NCBI GenBank assembly: GCA_041740975.1
Contig: JBGSKV010000029.1
Location: forward strand, 1 to 39,758
Direction of reading: 5' to 3'
Source of the DNA: JBGSKV01 sp041740975
GTDB taxonomy: Bacteria > Bdellovibrionota_B > Oligoflexia > Oligoflexales > JALZUQ01
DNA: 39,758 bases
Under the pieces are notes generated by a model that made no database searches, had not been told where the DNA came from, and saw only the letters and a list, made by a program, of their open reading frames with translations. The position numbers and the translations under genes were made by a program. This document shows positions 16,173 through 24,838 of this stretch, piece after piece. Each line of letters begins with the position of its first letter. Position 1 is the first letter of the stretch.

Positions 16173-18068
16173 TTACGGAGATGAGATTTCGACGTTAGGA
16201 CGAGCCGTTTTTAAGTGAACCTGAAGAATATGTACCGCCGCAGGGGTAATGCCACTAATGCGTGAAGCTTGGCTTAAGTTTAGCGGGCGAAGGCGAGTGA
16301 GTTTTTCCACAACTTCGTTACTGAGTCCGCTGAGATTTTTGTAGTCTATATCGTTCGGGATATGGGTGGACTCGAGGTTCTTGTCACTCTTGATGGTTCG
16401 AGCTTGGCGTTTGATATATCCATCGTATTTGATGTCGATCTGCGCGCGGCGCAAAATACCAACGTCATAAGTCGCAAGTGTCGGAACGAAAGTTTTGAGT
16501 TCCAGAATATCGACAGTCGGGCGTTTCAAAATCGTTTCTAAAGTTGCGCCTACACAAGTTGTTCCCATCAAATGCTCTGGCAAGTTATAGGCCTTAATCT
16601 TTTCTGACTGGAGAAAAGCAACAAGGTCTTTCAGTTGATCTTGGCGAGATTGGTAGGCCTGGTATTCTTCTTTGGAAACTAATCCGACTTCGAATCCTTT
16701 TTCTGTAAGGCGTGTATCCGCATTGTCTTCGCGCAAATAAAGGCGGTGCTCGGCGCGCGAGGTAAACATGCGGTAGGGCTCGGCCGTGCCCTTTGTGACA
16801 AGGTCGTCTACTAAAACTCCGATATAAGATTCGGATCGACTGAGAATCAACGATGCCTTTCCGCTAAGCTTCTGTACGGCATTGATGCCAGCCACAAGGC
16901 CCTGGGCGGCAGCCTCCTCGTAACCAGTGGTGCCGTTGATCTGTCCAGCCAAGTAAAGCCCCGAAACCTTCTTAGTTTCCAGGCTTGGGTACAGTTCTGT
17001 CGGATCAACAAAGTCGTACTCGATGGCATAACCGGGACGGATGATTTCAACATTCTCTAAACCTTTTATTGTACGTAAAAATTCTATCTGGGCTTTGAGC
17101 GGAAGGGAAGTTGATACACCGTTCGGATAGACTTCGCAGGTGTCATAGCCTTGCGGTTCCAAAAAGATCTGATGCGACGTTCGATCGGCGAACTTGTGCA
17201 CTTTGTCCTCAATGGATGGACAGTAGCGAGGTCCAATGCCGACAATCTCACCGCTATAGAGTGGGGATTCTGACATATAACTTTGAATCACTGCATGAGT
17301 TTTTTCGTTCGTATGTGTGATGTAGCAAGGTACCAGTTTTTGCGTCAGACTTTTCGTTGAAAAACTAAACGGAATGATATCGGAGTCAGAATGTTGTGCT
17401 TCCAACTGATCCCACTGAATCGTCTTACCGTCTAAGCGTGGTGTTGTTCCGGTTTTCATGCGACCGGCGCGAAAGCCGAAAGCTCGAATAAACTCGGCGA
17501 GCCCCAAAGACGCTTCATCGCCAGCGCGACCAGCCGAATGTTTGTTTTTTCCAATGTGGATGAGGCCATTTAAAAAAGTACCGCTCGTGATGATCACAGC
17601 GTCACTGGAAAACTTGCCAAAATTTTTGGTGATAACGCCTTTAATCGAATTTTCTTCGATGATGAGCGCTTCGACCGAATCTTGTTTGATGGAAAGATTT
17701 GGCGTCGCTTCCAAGCAATGCTTCATATAACGGCGATAAAGATCCATGTCTGCTTGCGCGCGGGAAGACCAAATCGCCGGACCTTTTTTACGGTTGAGAA
17801 TACGAAACTGGATGCCCGTTGCATCGATGGCTTTGGCCATTTGTCCGCCAAGTGCATCGATTTCTTTGACTAAGTGCCCTTTTGCCGTACCACCAATGGC
17901 TGGATTGCAACTCATCGCCGCAATCTTATCGACGTTGGTTGTGACTAACAGTGTTTTCTTGCCCAATCGAGCCGCAGCTAAGGAAGCTTCACATCCGGCA
18001 TGACCTGCTCCCACTACGATGATGTCGTAATGAGGAGTTATTTCAGCTGACTGTGTTGGGGATTGCAC
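16173..18068 (-). CDS. mnmG: tRNA U34 carboxymethylaminomethyl enzyme MnmG
   Basis: FAD enzyme that works with MnmE to modify the wobble uridine of several tRNAs. The N-terminus has the dinucleotide motif VVGAGHAGCEASLAAARLG. Then come the family blocks MSCNPAIGGTAKGHLVKEIDALGG, GRAGDEAS, RMKTGTTPRLDG, and the catalytic-cysteine block GPRYCPSIEDK. Later GLYLAGQINGTTGYEEAAAQG and TSRAEHRLYLREDNAD are also diagnostic. The frame opens at a TTG (18092), but GTG at 18068 gives the usual short N-terminus (631 residues) with AGG nine bases before it. Either start is possible. mnmE is not in the window. Confidence 0.95.
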   Translation of the reverse strand: MQSPTQSAEITPHYDIIVVGAGHAGCEASLAAARLGKKTLLVTTNVDKIAAMSCNPAIGGTAKGHLVKEIDALGGQMAKAIDATGIQFRILNRKKGPAIWSSRAQADMDLYRRYMKHCLEATPNLSIKQDSVEALIIEENSIKGVITKNFGKFSSDAVIITSGTFLNGLIHIGKNKHSAGRAGDEASLGLAEFIRAFGFRAGRMKTGTTPRLDGKTIQWDQLEAQHSDSDIIPFSFSTKSLTQKLVPCYITHTNEKTHAVIQSYMSESPLYSGEIVGIGPRYCPSIEDKVHKFADRTSHQIFLEPQGYDTCEVYPNGVSTSLPLKAQIEFLRTIKGLENVEIIRPGYAIEYDFVDPTELYPSLETKKVSGLYLAGQINGTTGYEEAAAQGLVAGINAVQKLSGKASLILSRSESYIGVLVDDLVTKGTAEPYRMFTSRAEHRLYLREDNADTRLTEKGFEVGLVSKEEYQAYQSRQDQLKDLVAFLQSEKIKAYNLPEHLMGTTCVGATLETILKRPTVDILELKTFVPTLATYDVGILRRAQIDIKYDGYIKRQARTIKSDKNLESTHIPNDIDYKNLSGLSNEVVEKLTRLRPLNLSQASRISGITPAAVHILQVHLKTARPNVEISSP

Positions 18069-18153
18069 TTTAAAAAACCTATGAATCTGCAAAGACTTGC
18101 TACGGCCTTATTTAGCTGTTTTTGCGAAGCAAATGCAATCGTAAAAGGCAGCT

Positions 18154-18174
18154 TCTGTGTAATAAAAACACAGA
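18154..18174. promoter_or_regulatory. Inverted repeat in mnmG/leuDH divergent region
   Basis: tctgtgt and acacaga form a perfect 7-bp inverted repeat around aataaaa, in the 240-base divergent gap between mnmG and leucine dehydrogenase. A TATAAT at 18274-18279, 28 bases before the dehydrogenase ATG, could be a -10 box, but no -35 at normal spacing is evident. Confidence 0.3.
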
Positions 18175-18306
18175 TGGGCGACTTGTGTTTTAGAAAACGC
18201 TTCTGTAGATTGCCAATTGAGAAAACCAAAGTCGGAACATTGACTTAGGGGGCGTAGAAACTGCGCTTCTTTTTATAATTGATGGACATAACACGAGGGA
18301 AAAAAG

Positions 18307-19347
18307 ATGAGCGCCTTTGAGTTAATGACAGCGATGGGTCACGAGCAAGTCGTCTTCTGCCATGATCCACAAACGGATCTCAAGGCGATTATTGCGATTC
18401 ATAATACTAATCTTGGCCCCGCTCTCGGTGGCTGTCGCATGTGGGCATATCACACTGAAGAAGAAGCTTTGCGTGACGTTCTTCGCTTGTCGCGAGGCAT
18501 GACTTACAAAGCTGCGGTTGCCAACTTGAAACTTGGCGGCGGTAAAGCTGTTATCATTGGTGATCCGAAAAAGATTAAATCCGAAGCGCTTTTCCGCTCG
18601 TTCGGAAAATTTGTCGATAGTTTAGGTGGAAAATACATAACGGCGGAAGACGTCAATATCCGCGTCGCGGATATGGAACATGTAGCGAAAGAAACGAAAC
18701 ATGTGACGGGCCTTTCTTCGAAGCCGGGTGGATCGGGAGATCCTTCGCCAGTGACAGCACTTGGCGTTTTCCATGGAGTTCGTGCAGCTGTCAAACATAA
18801 GTTAAAGACTGACGATTTGAAGGATGTTCGCGTTATGGTCTTAGGAGTAGGCGCAGTGGGAAGTTATCTTTGCGGCTACCTTCATGAAAAAGGTGCCAAG
18901 CTGACTGTTGCGGATTTGGACTCTGAGAAAGTTCAAGAAATGGTGACCAAGTACGGCGCAAAAGTCGTCGATCCAGCCACCGCACATATGGCCGATGTGG
19001 ATGTTTTCTCTCCTTGTGCATTGGGCGCTGGCCTGAACGACACGACAATTCCACAAATCAAAGCTACCATTGTTGCAGGTGGCGCTAATAACCAACTACT
19101 CGACGAAAAAACGCACGGAAAACTGTTGATGGATCGTGGCATTTTGTATGCCCCGGATTATGTCATTAATGCTGGCGGACTTATCAACGTCTACCAAGAA
19201 ATTCAAGGCTATAATCGTGATGCGGCTTTGAAGAAAGCTTCGGAAATTTACGATACATTGCTTAAAATTTTTATTGAGTCTGATGCTCGTAAGATCCCAA
19301 CGCACCAAGCTTCCAACTTGATTGCAGAACGAGCATTCTTAAAATAG
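18307..19347 (+). CDS. ldh: Leucine dehydrogenase (Glu/Leu/Phe/Val family)
   Basis: NAD-dependent reversible oxidative deamination of leucine, valine and isoleucine to their 2-oxo acids. The substrate-binding lysine in GMTYKAAV is residue 68 and the catalytic lysine in LGGGKAVI is residue 80, the same numbers as in the Bacillus leucine dehydrogenases. LGPALGGCRMW (36-46) and the Rossmann loop GVGAVGSYL near 180 also fit. 346 residues is within the octameric family range. GAGGGA lies seven bases before the ATG. The product oxo acids are the expected substrates of the fused E1 at 24839-27094, though the genes are not adjacent. Confidence 0.92.
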   Translation: MSAFELMTAMGHEQVVFCHDPQTDLKAIIAIHNTNLGPALGGCRMWAYHTEEEALRDVLRLSRGMTYKAAVANLKLGGGKAVIIGDPKKIKSEALFRSFGKFVDSLGGKYITAEDVNIRVADMEHVAKETKHVTGLSSKPGGSGDPSPVTALGVFHGVRAAVKHKLKTDDLKDVRVMVLGVGAVGSYLCGYLHEKGAKLTVADLDSEKVQEMVTKYGAKVVDPATAHMADVDVFSPCALGAGLNDTTIPQIKATIVAGGANNQLLDEKTHGKLLMDRGILYAPDYVINAGGLINVYQEIQGYNRDAALKKASEIYDTLLKIFIESDARKIPTHQASNLIAERAFLK

Positions 19348-19358
19348 TCGGGTGGACC

Positions 19359-21350
19359 CTATTTGCCGGCAATTTTGATGCTGCGAAATCCTATGACTTC
19401 GCCGCGTGAATTTTTTGTAATTGCCGTTAGCACTGTTTGTACTTTGGCGGAATATTTCTCGGTGCTTAGGAAGATGCGACGCCCGTTTTTTTGTCCGTCG
19501 AGTACCAATGTCACATCCGATTTTTCATGAGCTAAGCATTCCGGTGCATCACCTACACAAACGATCACTTCTTCGGCAGACTGCGCGGAAACAGCAAGCT
19601 TATCATCCACGAGGGCAAAGAAAATGTTTTGATCGGCTGTTCCTATTTTTGCAATTTCATCTTGGCAGTTTTCGGCTTCCGCCAATCCATGTTTAGCAAA
19701 TGCTTCATTGATAAGGCAGTGGTTAGGAGATTTGGTGGAAGCGTTGCCATCGTTGTCATCTAAGGCTAAGACGGTTTTATAAGATTCGCGGTAGGAATCT
19801 GTCGAAAGTAAATGACGGTAGAAATAGTGATTGGCTAGGTATGAGCCGCGTGCCTCGCCGTAGCGCGCGACGAGCATGACGTGTAAATCCCAAAAGGTGC
19901 CGCCTATAATTGTTCCCTCAAAGTGAACCCCACCTTGATCGTCTGGGTATCGGCGATTGTTGTCCAAATTGCGGATTCCGGTTTCGCTATCGTCTTTAAA
20001 TCCCGGTCCCATATTGGGGCTTTTGGTCATATAGGCCGAAATGATGTCGCCAATTCCTTCTGAAAAAGCACCGTCACTGATACCTCCACTGCGACCCGTG
20101 TGGTAGTCGTAGCCATGTCCCCATTCATGGTAAATGACGTCATTGACGACTGCCATCGCACCGCAACCGCCGCCACTGCCATATAGGCGAATACTGTCGC
20201 CGGAGCTATTGTAGAAAGCGTTGCAGGTTCCGCTGTAGTCAAATACCAAGTCAATTTGATTGCCAAAGTATTTGACTTCCTCTTCTGCAACAAACTGCAA
20301 GGCGTGATTGATGACGCGATGTATGGACAAGTATGAGTTGAGGGCTCTAAAATCGACTTCCTTGGTAACAACTTGGGCTTTGCCATCGCCAAAGGAATCA
20401 AGACTAGCAGTGATTTCGTATCCACCGCCGCTGGCCGTTTTGTGACGATTCCGCACGCGCGGCGATGTCAGTTCTAAAACGACTTCTTCAGCATCAGCCA
20501 AATCAATTTCACCGTCAATATCAGTGGACGACTTTGACCCGCCCATTTTGACCGATGTCTGGGGGATCTGCCAATTCATCTTGTCATTATAAAAGTAACT
20601 TCGTTCCAAGACCTCAGCGTTGAGTTGCGTGAGTTCATGGATTTTGGGATGCACTTCCAGAAGTTCACGCGAAACATCAGCGATTGTGACGAAATAGCCG
20701 TCCAGTTCGGTAGCACCCTGGACATCAAATTCTGTTGCGGCCAAGAACTCGGGTTCACCGCTTGCTGAGTTGCGAGGAAATATAAGTGAACGTGATGATT
20801 GGAGTGTGAAATCATGGCGACCTGTGACTCTCTCGACGTCGCTCAGAGTAGGTGCATCCGCAGAGGTGGTGGCGGTTACATTTGAAAAACTTTGATTGTC
20901 GATCTGCCGAAGTCGATAGAATCCGTCGGCGTGTTTGAAGTAGAGGACTTCGATATAAGCATCCTTTAAAAGTATACCATTGTGCGATTGAGCGAAGTTA
21001 ACCGACAAAAGTTCTTTACTGAGTTTAACGAGATGGTTCTTAGAAGGAATTAAGTCGCGAATTTGTGAATCCGCGAATCCCAAATGTCTTTTGAGCATTT
21101 GGCGGCTATCGCTTTCCACTTCATTTCTGACCACCGCGGGCATATCATTTCCGTCGAAGGACATGATTCCGCCTTTGACAGAATCGGAATATGTGAGCTT
21201 AAAATCCTGCTTGAAAACCTTTCGTCCAGACTTCGCAAGTAGTTGGAAATTCTCCGAACCCGAAACCCGATGCGATCTGAGTCCTTCGAAGGTTGCTGGT
21301 CCGCAACTTGCGACACCAGTCATCATAGTTAAGATGAGTATTTTTTTCAT
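19359..21350 (-). CDS. Lipoprotein gluzincin metalloprotease (M4/M36-like)
   Basis: A 663-residue secreted zinc protease with a lipoprotein signal (TGVASC, Cys16). An FTP-like propeptide region spans about 80-160 (NFAQSHNGILLKDAYIEV). The catalytic motif is His408-Glu-Trp-Gly-His412, and the third ligand is Glu431 in AFSEGIGDI, 19 residues later, as in thermolysin-clan enzymes. YDYHTGRSGGISDGAFSEGIGD looks closer to fungalysin-type than classical M4, but I cannot settle the family. A C-terminal domain of about 120 residues with paired cysteines (VCVGDAPEC) follows. Its gene follows a small lipoprotein by 18 bases. Confidence 0.85.
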   Translation of the reverse strand: MKKILILTMMTGVASCGPATFEGLRSHRVSGSENFQLLAKSGRKVFKQDFKLTYSDSVKGGIMSFDGNDMPAVVRNEVESDSRQMLKRHLGFADSQIRDLIPSKNHLVKLSKELLSVNFAQSHNGILLKDAYIEVLYFKHADGFYRLRQIDNQSFSNVTATTSADAPTLSDVERVTGRHDFTLQSSRSLIFPRNSASGEPEFLAATEFDVQGATELDGYFVTIADVSRELLEVHPKIHELTQLNAEVLERSYFYNDKMNWQIPQTSVKMGGSKSSTDIDGEIDLADAEEVVLELTSPRVRNRHKTASGGGYEITASLDSFGDGKAQVVTKEVDFRALNSYLSIHRVINHALQFVAEEEVKYFGNQIDLVFDYSGTCNAFYNSSGDSIRLYGSGGGCGAMAVVNDVIYHEWGHGYDYHTGRSGGISDGAFSEGIGDIISAYMTKSPNMGPGFKDDSETGIRNLDNNRRYPDDQGGVHFEGTIIGGTFWDLHVMLVARYGEARGSYLANHYFYRHLLSTDSYRESYKTVLALDDNDGNASTKSPNHCLINEAFAKHGLAEAENCQDEIAKIGTADQNIFFALVDDKLAVSAQSAEEVIVCVGDAPECLAHEKSDVTLVLDGQKNGRRIFLSTEKYSAKVQTVLTAITKNSRGEVIGFRSIKIAGK

Positions 21351-21368
21351 TGGACAGCCCTTTTGTTT

Positions 21369-21581
21369 TCAATCTATGGGGATGACGCGCAGCGTTTTGG
21401 TACCGGACATAGAAGTGCCGTCCCAGTTCACATCGCTTGCGGGAAGATTATTGTTTGGGTTCTGATTGCTCGTACCGGGGCTTGGAGGCAGAGTGGCACC
21501 ACGAGTATTAATGGCTTGGCCACATGCAGCCAAAGTCAGCAAGCAGGAAAGCAGGCAACTTATGTGAAGAATCTTAACCAT
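21369..21581 (-). CDS. Small lipoprotein upstream of metalloprotease
   Basis: A 70-residue lipoprotein with a good signal (LSCLLTLAAC) and a short Pro/Asn/Ser-rich mature part. The frame opens further upstream, but AGAGGAG seven bases before the ATG at 21581 fixes the start. It is 18 bases before the metalloprotease and probably co-transcribed. The function is unknown; the short unstructured tail suggests a tether or an accessory to the protease. Confidence 0.6.
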   Translation of the reverse strand: MVKILHISCLLSCLLTLAACGQAINTRGATLPPSPGTSNQNPNNNLPASDVNWDGTSMSGTKTLRVIPID

Positions 21582-21600
21582 GGGAATCTCCTCTAGAAGC

Positions 21601-21786
21601 ATGAAGATTTCGCAAAATCATCAAGCATCCGAGCTATCGTCGAACGGGGGCGAGGCCTTGACTAAGGGTGTCGAATTTTCGACTAAAATTCTGAAATCAC
21701 TCAGTAAAAAGGACCGAGCAGTGATATGCTATTGGGGTGCGGCTTTTGGAGTTTTTCTAGCAAAACTTTATTTAATCCATAAATAA
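21601..21786 (+). CDS. Possible small tail-anchored protein
   Basis: A 61-residue frame with a polar N-terminal part and a hydrophobic C-terminal helix (AVICYWGAAFGVFLAKLYLI). It starts 20 bases from the divergent lipoprotein start, so the two would share a very short promoter region, and there is no good ribosome-binding site. The composition looks protein-like, but existence is uncertain. Confidence 0.35.
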   Translation: MKISQNHQASELSSNGGEALTKGVEFSTKILKSLSKKDRAVICYWGAAFGVFLAKLYLIHK

Positions 21787-21846
21787 TAGCATTTAAGATA
21801 GTTATTTCAGCGACAAGAGATTCTAAATGAGGGTGGGGTTGAGATT

Positions 21847-22659
21847 ATGCAAGCGTTTTTGAATGTTGCCGTTGTTGTCTTCGGTTGTATGGCCGTCTTG
21901 TGGTGGATATCGGTTTTGAAAAAAGACGCGAGTATTATCGATGGATTTTGGGGGGCGAGCTTTGTAGTTGTTGTGACTGTTTTAGCGCTTCAAGCTGAGT
22001 ACACGTTGATGTCTAGGCACTGGCTGCTGATAGCGCTTGTGGGAATTTGGGGTTTACGCCTCACTGCGCACATCACGATGCGAAGCATTGGTAAGCCCGA
22101 AGACTTTCGCTACCAAGAATTTCGAAGGAAAGATCCTGGTGGCTTTTGGTGGCGAAGTTTTTTTACTGTGTTTTTACTTCAAGGTGCAATGGTCTGTTTC
22201 GTTTCGCTACCACTGATGATGATTTTTCAAGATCATGAGACTCCACTTGGTTTTTTTGATTTTCTTGCAGTGTTTGTTTGGGCTGTGGGATTTGCTTTCG
22301 AAGCGGGCGGCGACTGGCAGCTCACTAAATTTCGCAATGATCCATCTAACAAAGGCAAAATTCTGAATACTGGATTCTGGGCGTACACGCGCCACCCCAA
22401 TTATTTTGGTGACTCCACAGTGTGGTGGGCGTTTTACGTCATGGCTTGTTCAGTCCCTGGCGGTTGGGCGACAATCCTTAGTCCCATTTTTATGATGTTC
22501 ATGCTGATGAAAGTGTCCGGGGTAGGGCTACTGGAAAAAGAGCTTATCAATTCTAAACCGGGCTATGTCGATTACATACGGAGTACGCCATCATTTTTTC
22601 CGTTTAGTCATTTTTTGACAAGGCGAATCAAACGACGGGAAACTACGAACGAAGCCTAA
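21847..22659 (+). CDS. DUF1295 / steroid 5-alpha-reductase-like membrane protein
   Basis: A 270-residue protein with about six membrane helices. The diagnostic C-terminal block is LNTGFWAYTRHPNYFGDSTVWWAFYV, followed by GVGLLEKELINSKPGYVDYIRSTPSFFPF, typical of DUF1295 and the isoprenylcysteine methyltransferase / 5-alpha-reductase superfamily. DASIIDGFWG near residue 30 also fits. Members are thought to be NAD(P)H-dependent reductases or methyltransferases of lipids; the substrate is unknown. Its 3' end overlaps the convergent flavoenzyme gene by 17 bases. Confidence 0.85.
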   Translation: MQAFLNVAVVVFGCMAVLWWISVLKKDASIIDGFWGASFVVVVTVLALQAEYTLMSRHWLLIALVGIWGLRLTAHITMRSIGKPEDFRYQEFRRKDPGGFWWRSFFTVFLLQGAMVCFVSLPLMMIFQDHETPLGFFDFLAVFVWAVGFAFEAGGDWQLTKFRNDPSNKGKILNTGFWAYTRHPNYFGDSTVWWAFYVMACSVPGGWATILSPIFMMFMLMKVSGVGLLEKELINSKPGYVDYIRSTPSFFPFSHFLTRRIKRRETTNEA

Positions 22660-23761
22660 GAAATTTAATGGGTAGAGTTGTCGACGAGTGCTGCGCAAGA
22701 TCAGCTAAAGCTTCGCCTAAAACGGATGTAAATTTAAAAGCGTGGCCATTGCCTGCGGTTGCAAACCAAACACGTTCACTTTCGGGCCACTGGTCAATAA
22801 TAAAGTGACCGTCTTCACTCATTGTGTACATACAGTTTGCGTGGGCTATGGGCTTTGGATTCACGGACGGAAAATGTTCTTTTAAACACGCCGCCACAGG
22901 TTGCAAATCAGCAGCGGAGTATGTGGTTGGTTTTCGATTGGGATCCGGAATGATTTGCATCGGAGCGTGATGCGCCACCTTCAAACCTTGGCCGTCTATA
23001 TAGGGAAACCCATATATAAATTGATCGCCAATCTCGAAGGCGAAGCACGGGAGTTTTTTTGCCTCTGTTTTTTGGGCCGAGCAATCAAACCAAAATTGCA
23101 CTGCGGAATGCACGCTTATATTCATAGGAAAATTCTGTAAAAGTTTTGACGTCCAGGCTCCGGTGGTGACGATAAGCTTTTCCGCTTGGAAGGCATCATT
23201 GCCAAGTAGAACTTCGACGCAACTGCCTTTATCTTGCCAGTGAGTGACCTGGCCTTGTAAAAACTCGGCGCCATGCGAAGTGGCAAGTTGCACATGAGCT
23301 TTCACACATTTTTCAACTTCTAAGTAACCGGCTCCCGGCTCGGACACACCGTAGTATTGTTCCGGGATCTGGAACGAGGGATACTTTTTTCTCAGTTCAC
23401 GCGCAGAGAAAACTTCAGTGGGAATATTATAAAGATTGGAACTCTTGAGGATATCCGGAAGTATCTTGCTGGTGCGTTCGTCACTCATACAAGTCAAACC
23501 GATTTTGTGAAATAAGGTCTGTCCCGATCGGCGGTTCAAGTCTTGCCAAAGCTCATGGGCGCGAATCAATAATGGGACGTAATCGGGATGTTCGAAGTAA
23601 GCCTGGCGCGTGATGCGAGTTTGTCCGTGCGAGCTGCCTTTGTCATGGCCGGGAGGGTGCTGGTCAATGCCAAGAACCTTAAGCCCGCGTCGGCTCAAAT
23701 GATAGAGAGCTGCACTACCCATGCCCCCCGTTCCCACTACAATGGCATCAAACTTTTGCAT
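22643..23761 (-). CDS. solA: SolA / monomeric sarcosine oxidase-like flavoenzyme
   Basis: An FAD enzyme that oxidises N-methyl amino acids with oxygen. The FAD motif is VVGTGGMGSAALYHLSRRG near the N-terminus, then GSSHGQTRITRQAYFEHPDYVPL, a block specific to the SolA/MSOX group. Cys310 in ANCMYTMSEDGHFIID matches the cysteine that covalently binds FAD. The frame extends 14 residues upstream to a GTG, but ATG at 23761 puts the FAD fold at the N-terminus as usual and gives 372 residues. Substrate (sarcosine, N-methyltryptophan, or another) is not decided by sequence. The symbol is by similarity only. Confidence 0.85.
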   Translation of the reverse strand: MQKFDAIVVGTGGMGSAALYHLSRRGLKVLGIDQHPPGHDKGSSHGQTRITRQAYFEHPDYVPLLIRAHELWQDLNRRSGQTLFHKIGLTCMSDERTSKILPDILKSSNLYNIPTEVFSARELRKKYPSFQIPEQYYGVSEPGAGYLEVEKCVKAHVQLATSHGAEFLQGQVTHWQDKGSCVEVLLGNDAFQAEKLIVTTGAWTSKLLQNFPMNISVHSAVQFWFDCSAQKTEAKKLPCFAFEIGDQFIYGFPYIDGQGLKVAHHAPMQIIPDPNRKPTTYSAADLQPVAACLKEHFPSVNPKPIAHANCMYTMSEDGHFIIDQWPESERVWFATAGNGHAFKFTSVLGEALADLAQHSSTTLPIKFLRLRS

Positions 23762-23949
23762 AAAGTTTCTTACCAGCTTTCCAGATTTTATCGAAGACTT
23801 CACGAGAGTTAGGATCTTTTTGAGATCTAACCTTCTGAAAACATTAAGTAAATAATTTTACACTCAATTCTTTTTGGCAAGATACCGATAAAGTTCTCAG
23901 TAGTTTACGCTATTATCAACTTTTGTCGGAAACATAAGGGTCCAAAGTG

Positions 23950-24750
23950 ATGTGGAAAGCACTTTTAACATTCATTGTTGGCATCGTTTTCATCACGCAT
24001 ATTCCAGCGTGTAAGAACGAAGTTCAGTTTGGTTCGGATATTAAAAAATTCGAACGCAGCGACGGCGTTATCGACCTTAGCAATCCAAACGATCCGGACA
24101 ATCCCGGCAACAGCGCCAATCCTGATGGCAAAACTCCTGGTAACACCAATATCGGTTCCGAGAATCAAGTTCCCGATGGAAAACCAAATCCTAATGATCC
24201 TAATGACCCAGACAATCCGGGTTTTGTTCCAGGTGGATCAAAGGGACCAGTGGTTCCGGGTGGCGGCGGCACAACCGGCTGCGTTGACGCAAACGGTGAC
24301 GAAAAAGCGGCTACGTTGACGAACTTTCCAACCAATATTCAGTCTTGCATCCGCGGTGATCTTGCGACTCGTGGCTTGTATAACTTCGCAACCTCAACAT
24401 GCGAGAAAGTCAAATTCGCCTCTGAGTTAACCTGTTCAAAAGAAGTCTTGCGCGCAGCTATTGTCGATGCAGGTATGAGTGCAGCGGATTTTGACGCCAA
24501 TGCAACTTCGGAGTCAGTATTTTTCGCAGGTGGGTGCGGCAAAATCAATATGCCAAGTGGTCATACAGCGGTCATCTTGCAGTTTTTCAAATTGGGCAAG
24601 GCAGCTTATGACCCAGCAACATGTACTTACAATGTAACTGGTGGTTCGGTCGTAACTGGCTGCTATATCACTGCAACAGATAGCTCTTGGGCAAGCTTAG
24701 ATGCAACCGCTAAGGTCGCTCGCTGTTTCCGAGAAGCACCACGTAAGTAA
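23950..24750 (+). CDS. Lipoprotein with Asn/Asp/Pro/Gly repeat linker
   Basis: About 266 residues with a lipoprotein signal (FITHIPAC). Residues about 35-95 are a low-complexity linker in which NPNDPDNPG-like units recur (NPNDPDNPG and DPNDPDNPG), ending in PGGGGTTGC. The C-terminal domain has about nine cysteines, suggesting several disulfides. A stalk plus a disulfide-rich head suggests a surface-displayed lipoprotein. AAGGG at 23936-23940 serves either GTG 23947 or ATG 23950. A strong terminator follows. Confidence 0.7.
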   Translation: MWKALLTFIVGIVFITHIPACKNEVQFGSDIKKFERSDGVIDLSNPNDPDNPGNSANPDGKTPGNTNIGSENQVPDGKPNPNDPNDPDNPGFVPGGSKGPVVPGGGGTTGCVDANGDEKAATLTNFPTNIQSCIRGDLATRGLYNFATSTCEKVKFASELTCSKEVLRAAIVDAGMSAADFDANATSESVFFAGGCGKINMPSGHTAVILQFFKLGKAAYDPATCTYNVTGGSVVTGCYITATDSSWASLDATAKVARCFREAPRK

Positions 24751-24771
24751 TAAGTCGTTGACGAATATAAA

Positions 24772-24804
24772 GGCCCCGCAAGTTTACTCTTGCGGGGCCT
24801 TTTT
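24772..24804 (+). terminator. Strong intrinsic terminator
   Basis: ggccccgcaag and cttgcggggcc form a perfect 11-bp GC-rich stem with a 6-base loop, followed by five T. AAA on the left gives partial function in the other direction. It terminates the lipoprotein gene 22 bases after its stop and lies just before the E1 gene. Confidence 0.92.
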
Positions 24805-24838
24805 AGCTTGATATCATGGTCTTTTCTTGGAAAGACCC

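Noticed and set aside
18240..18279. TTGACT (18240) with TATAAT (18274) as a sigma-70 promoter for leucine dehydrogenase
   Set aside because: The spacing is 28 bases, far from the usual 16-18; only the -10-like box is kept as a weak note.
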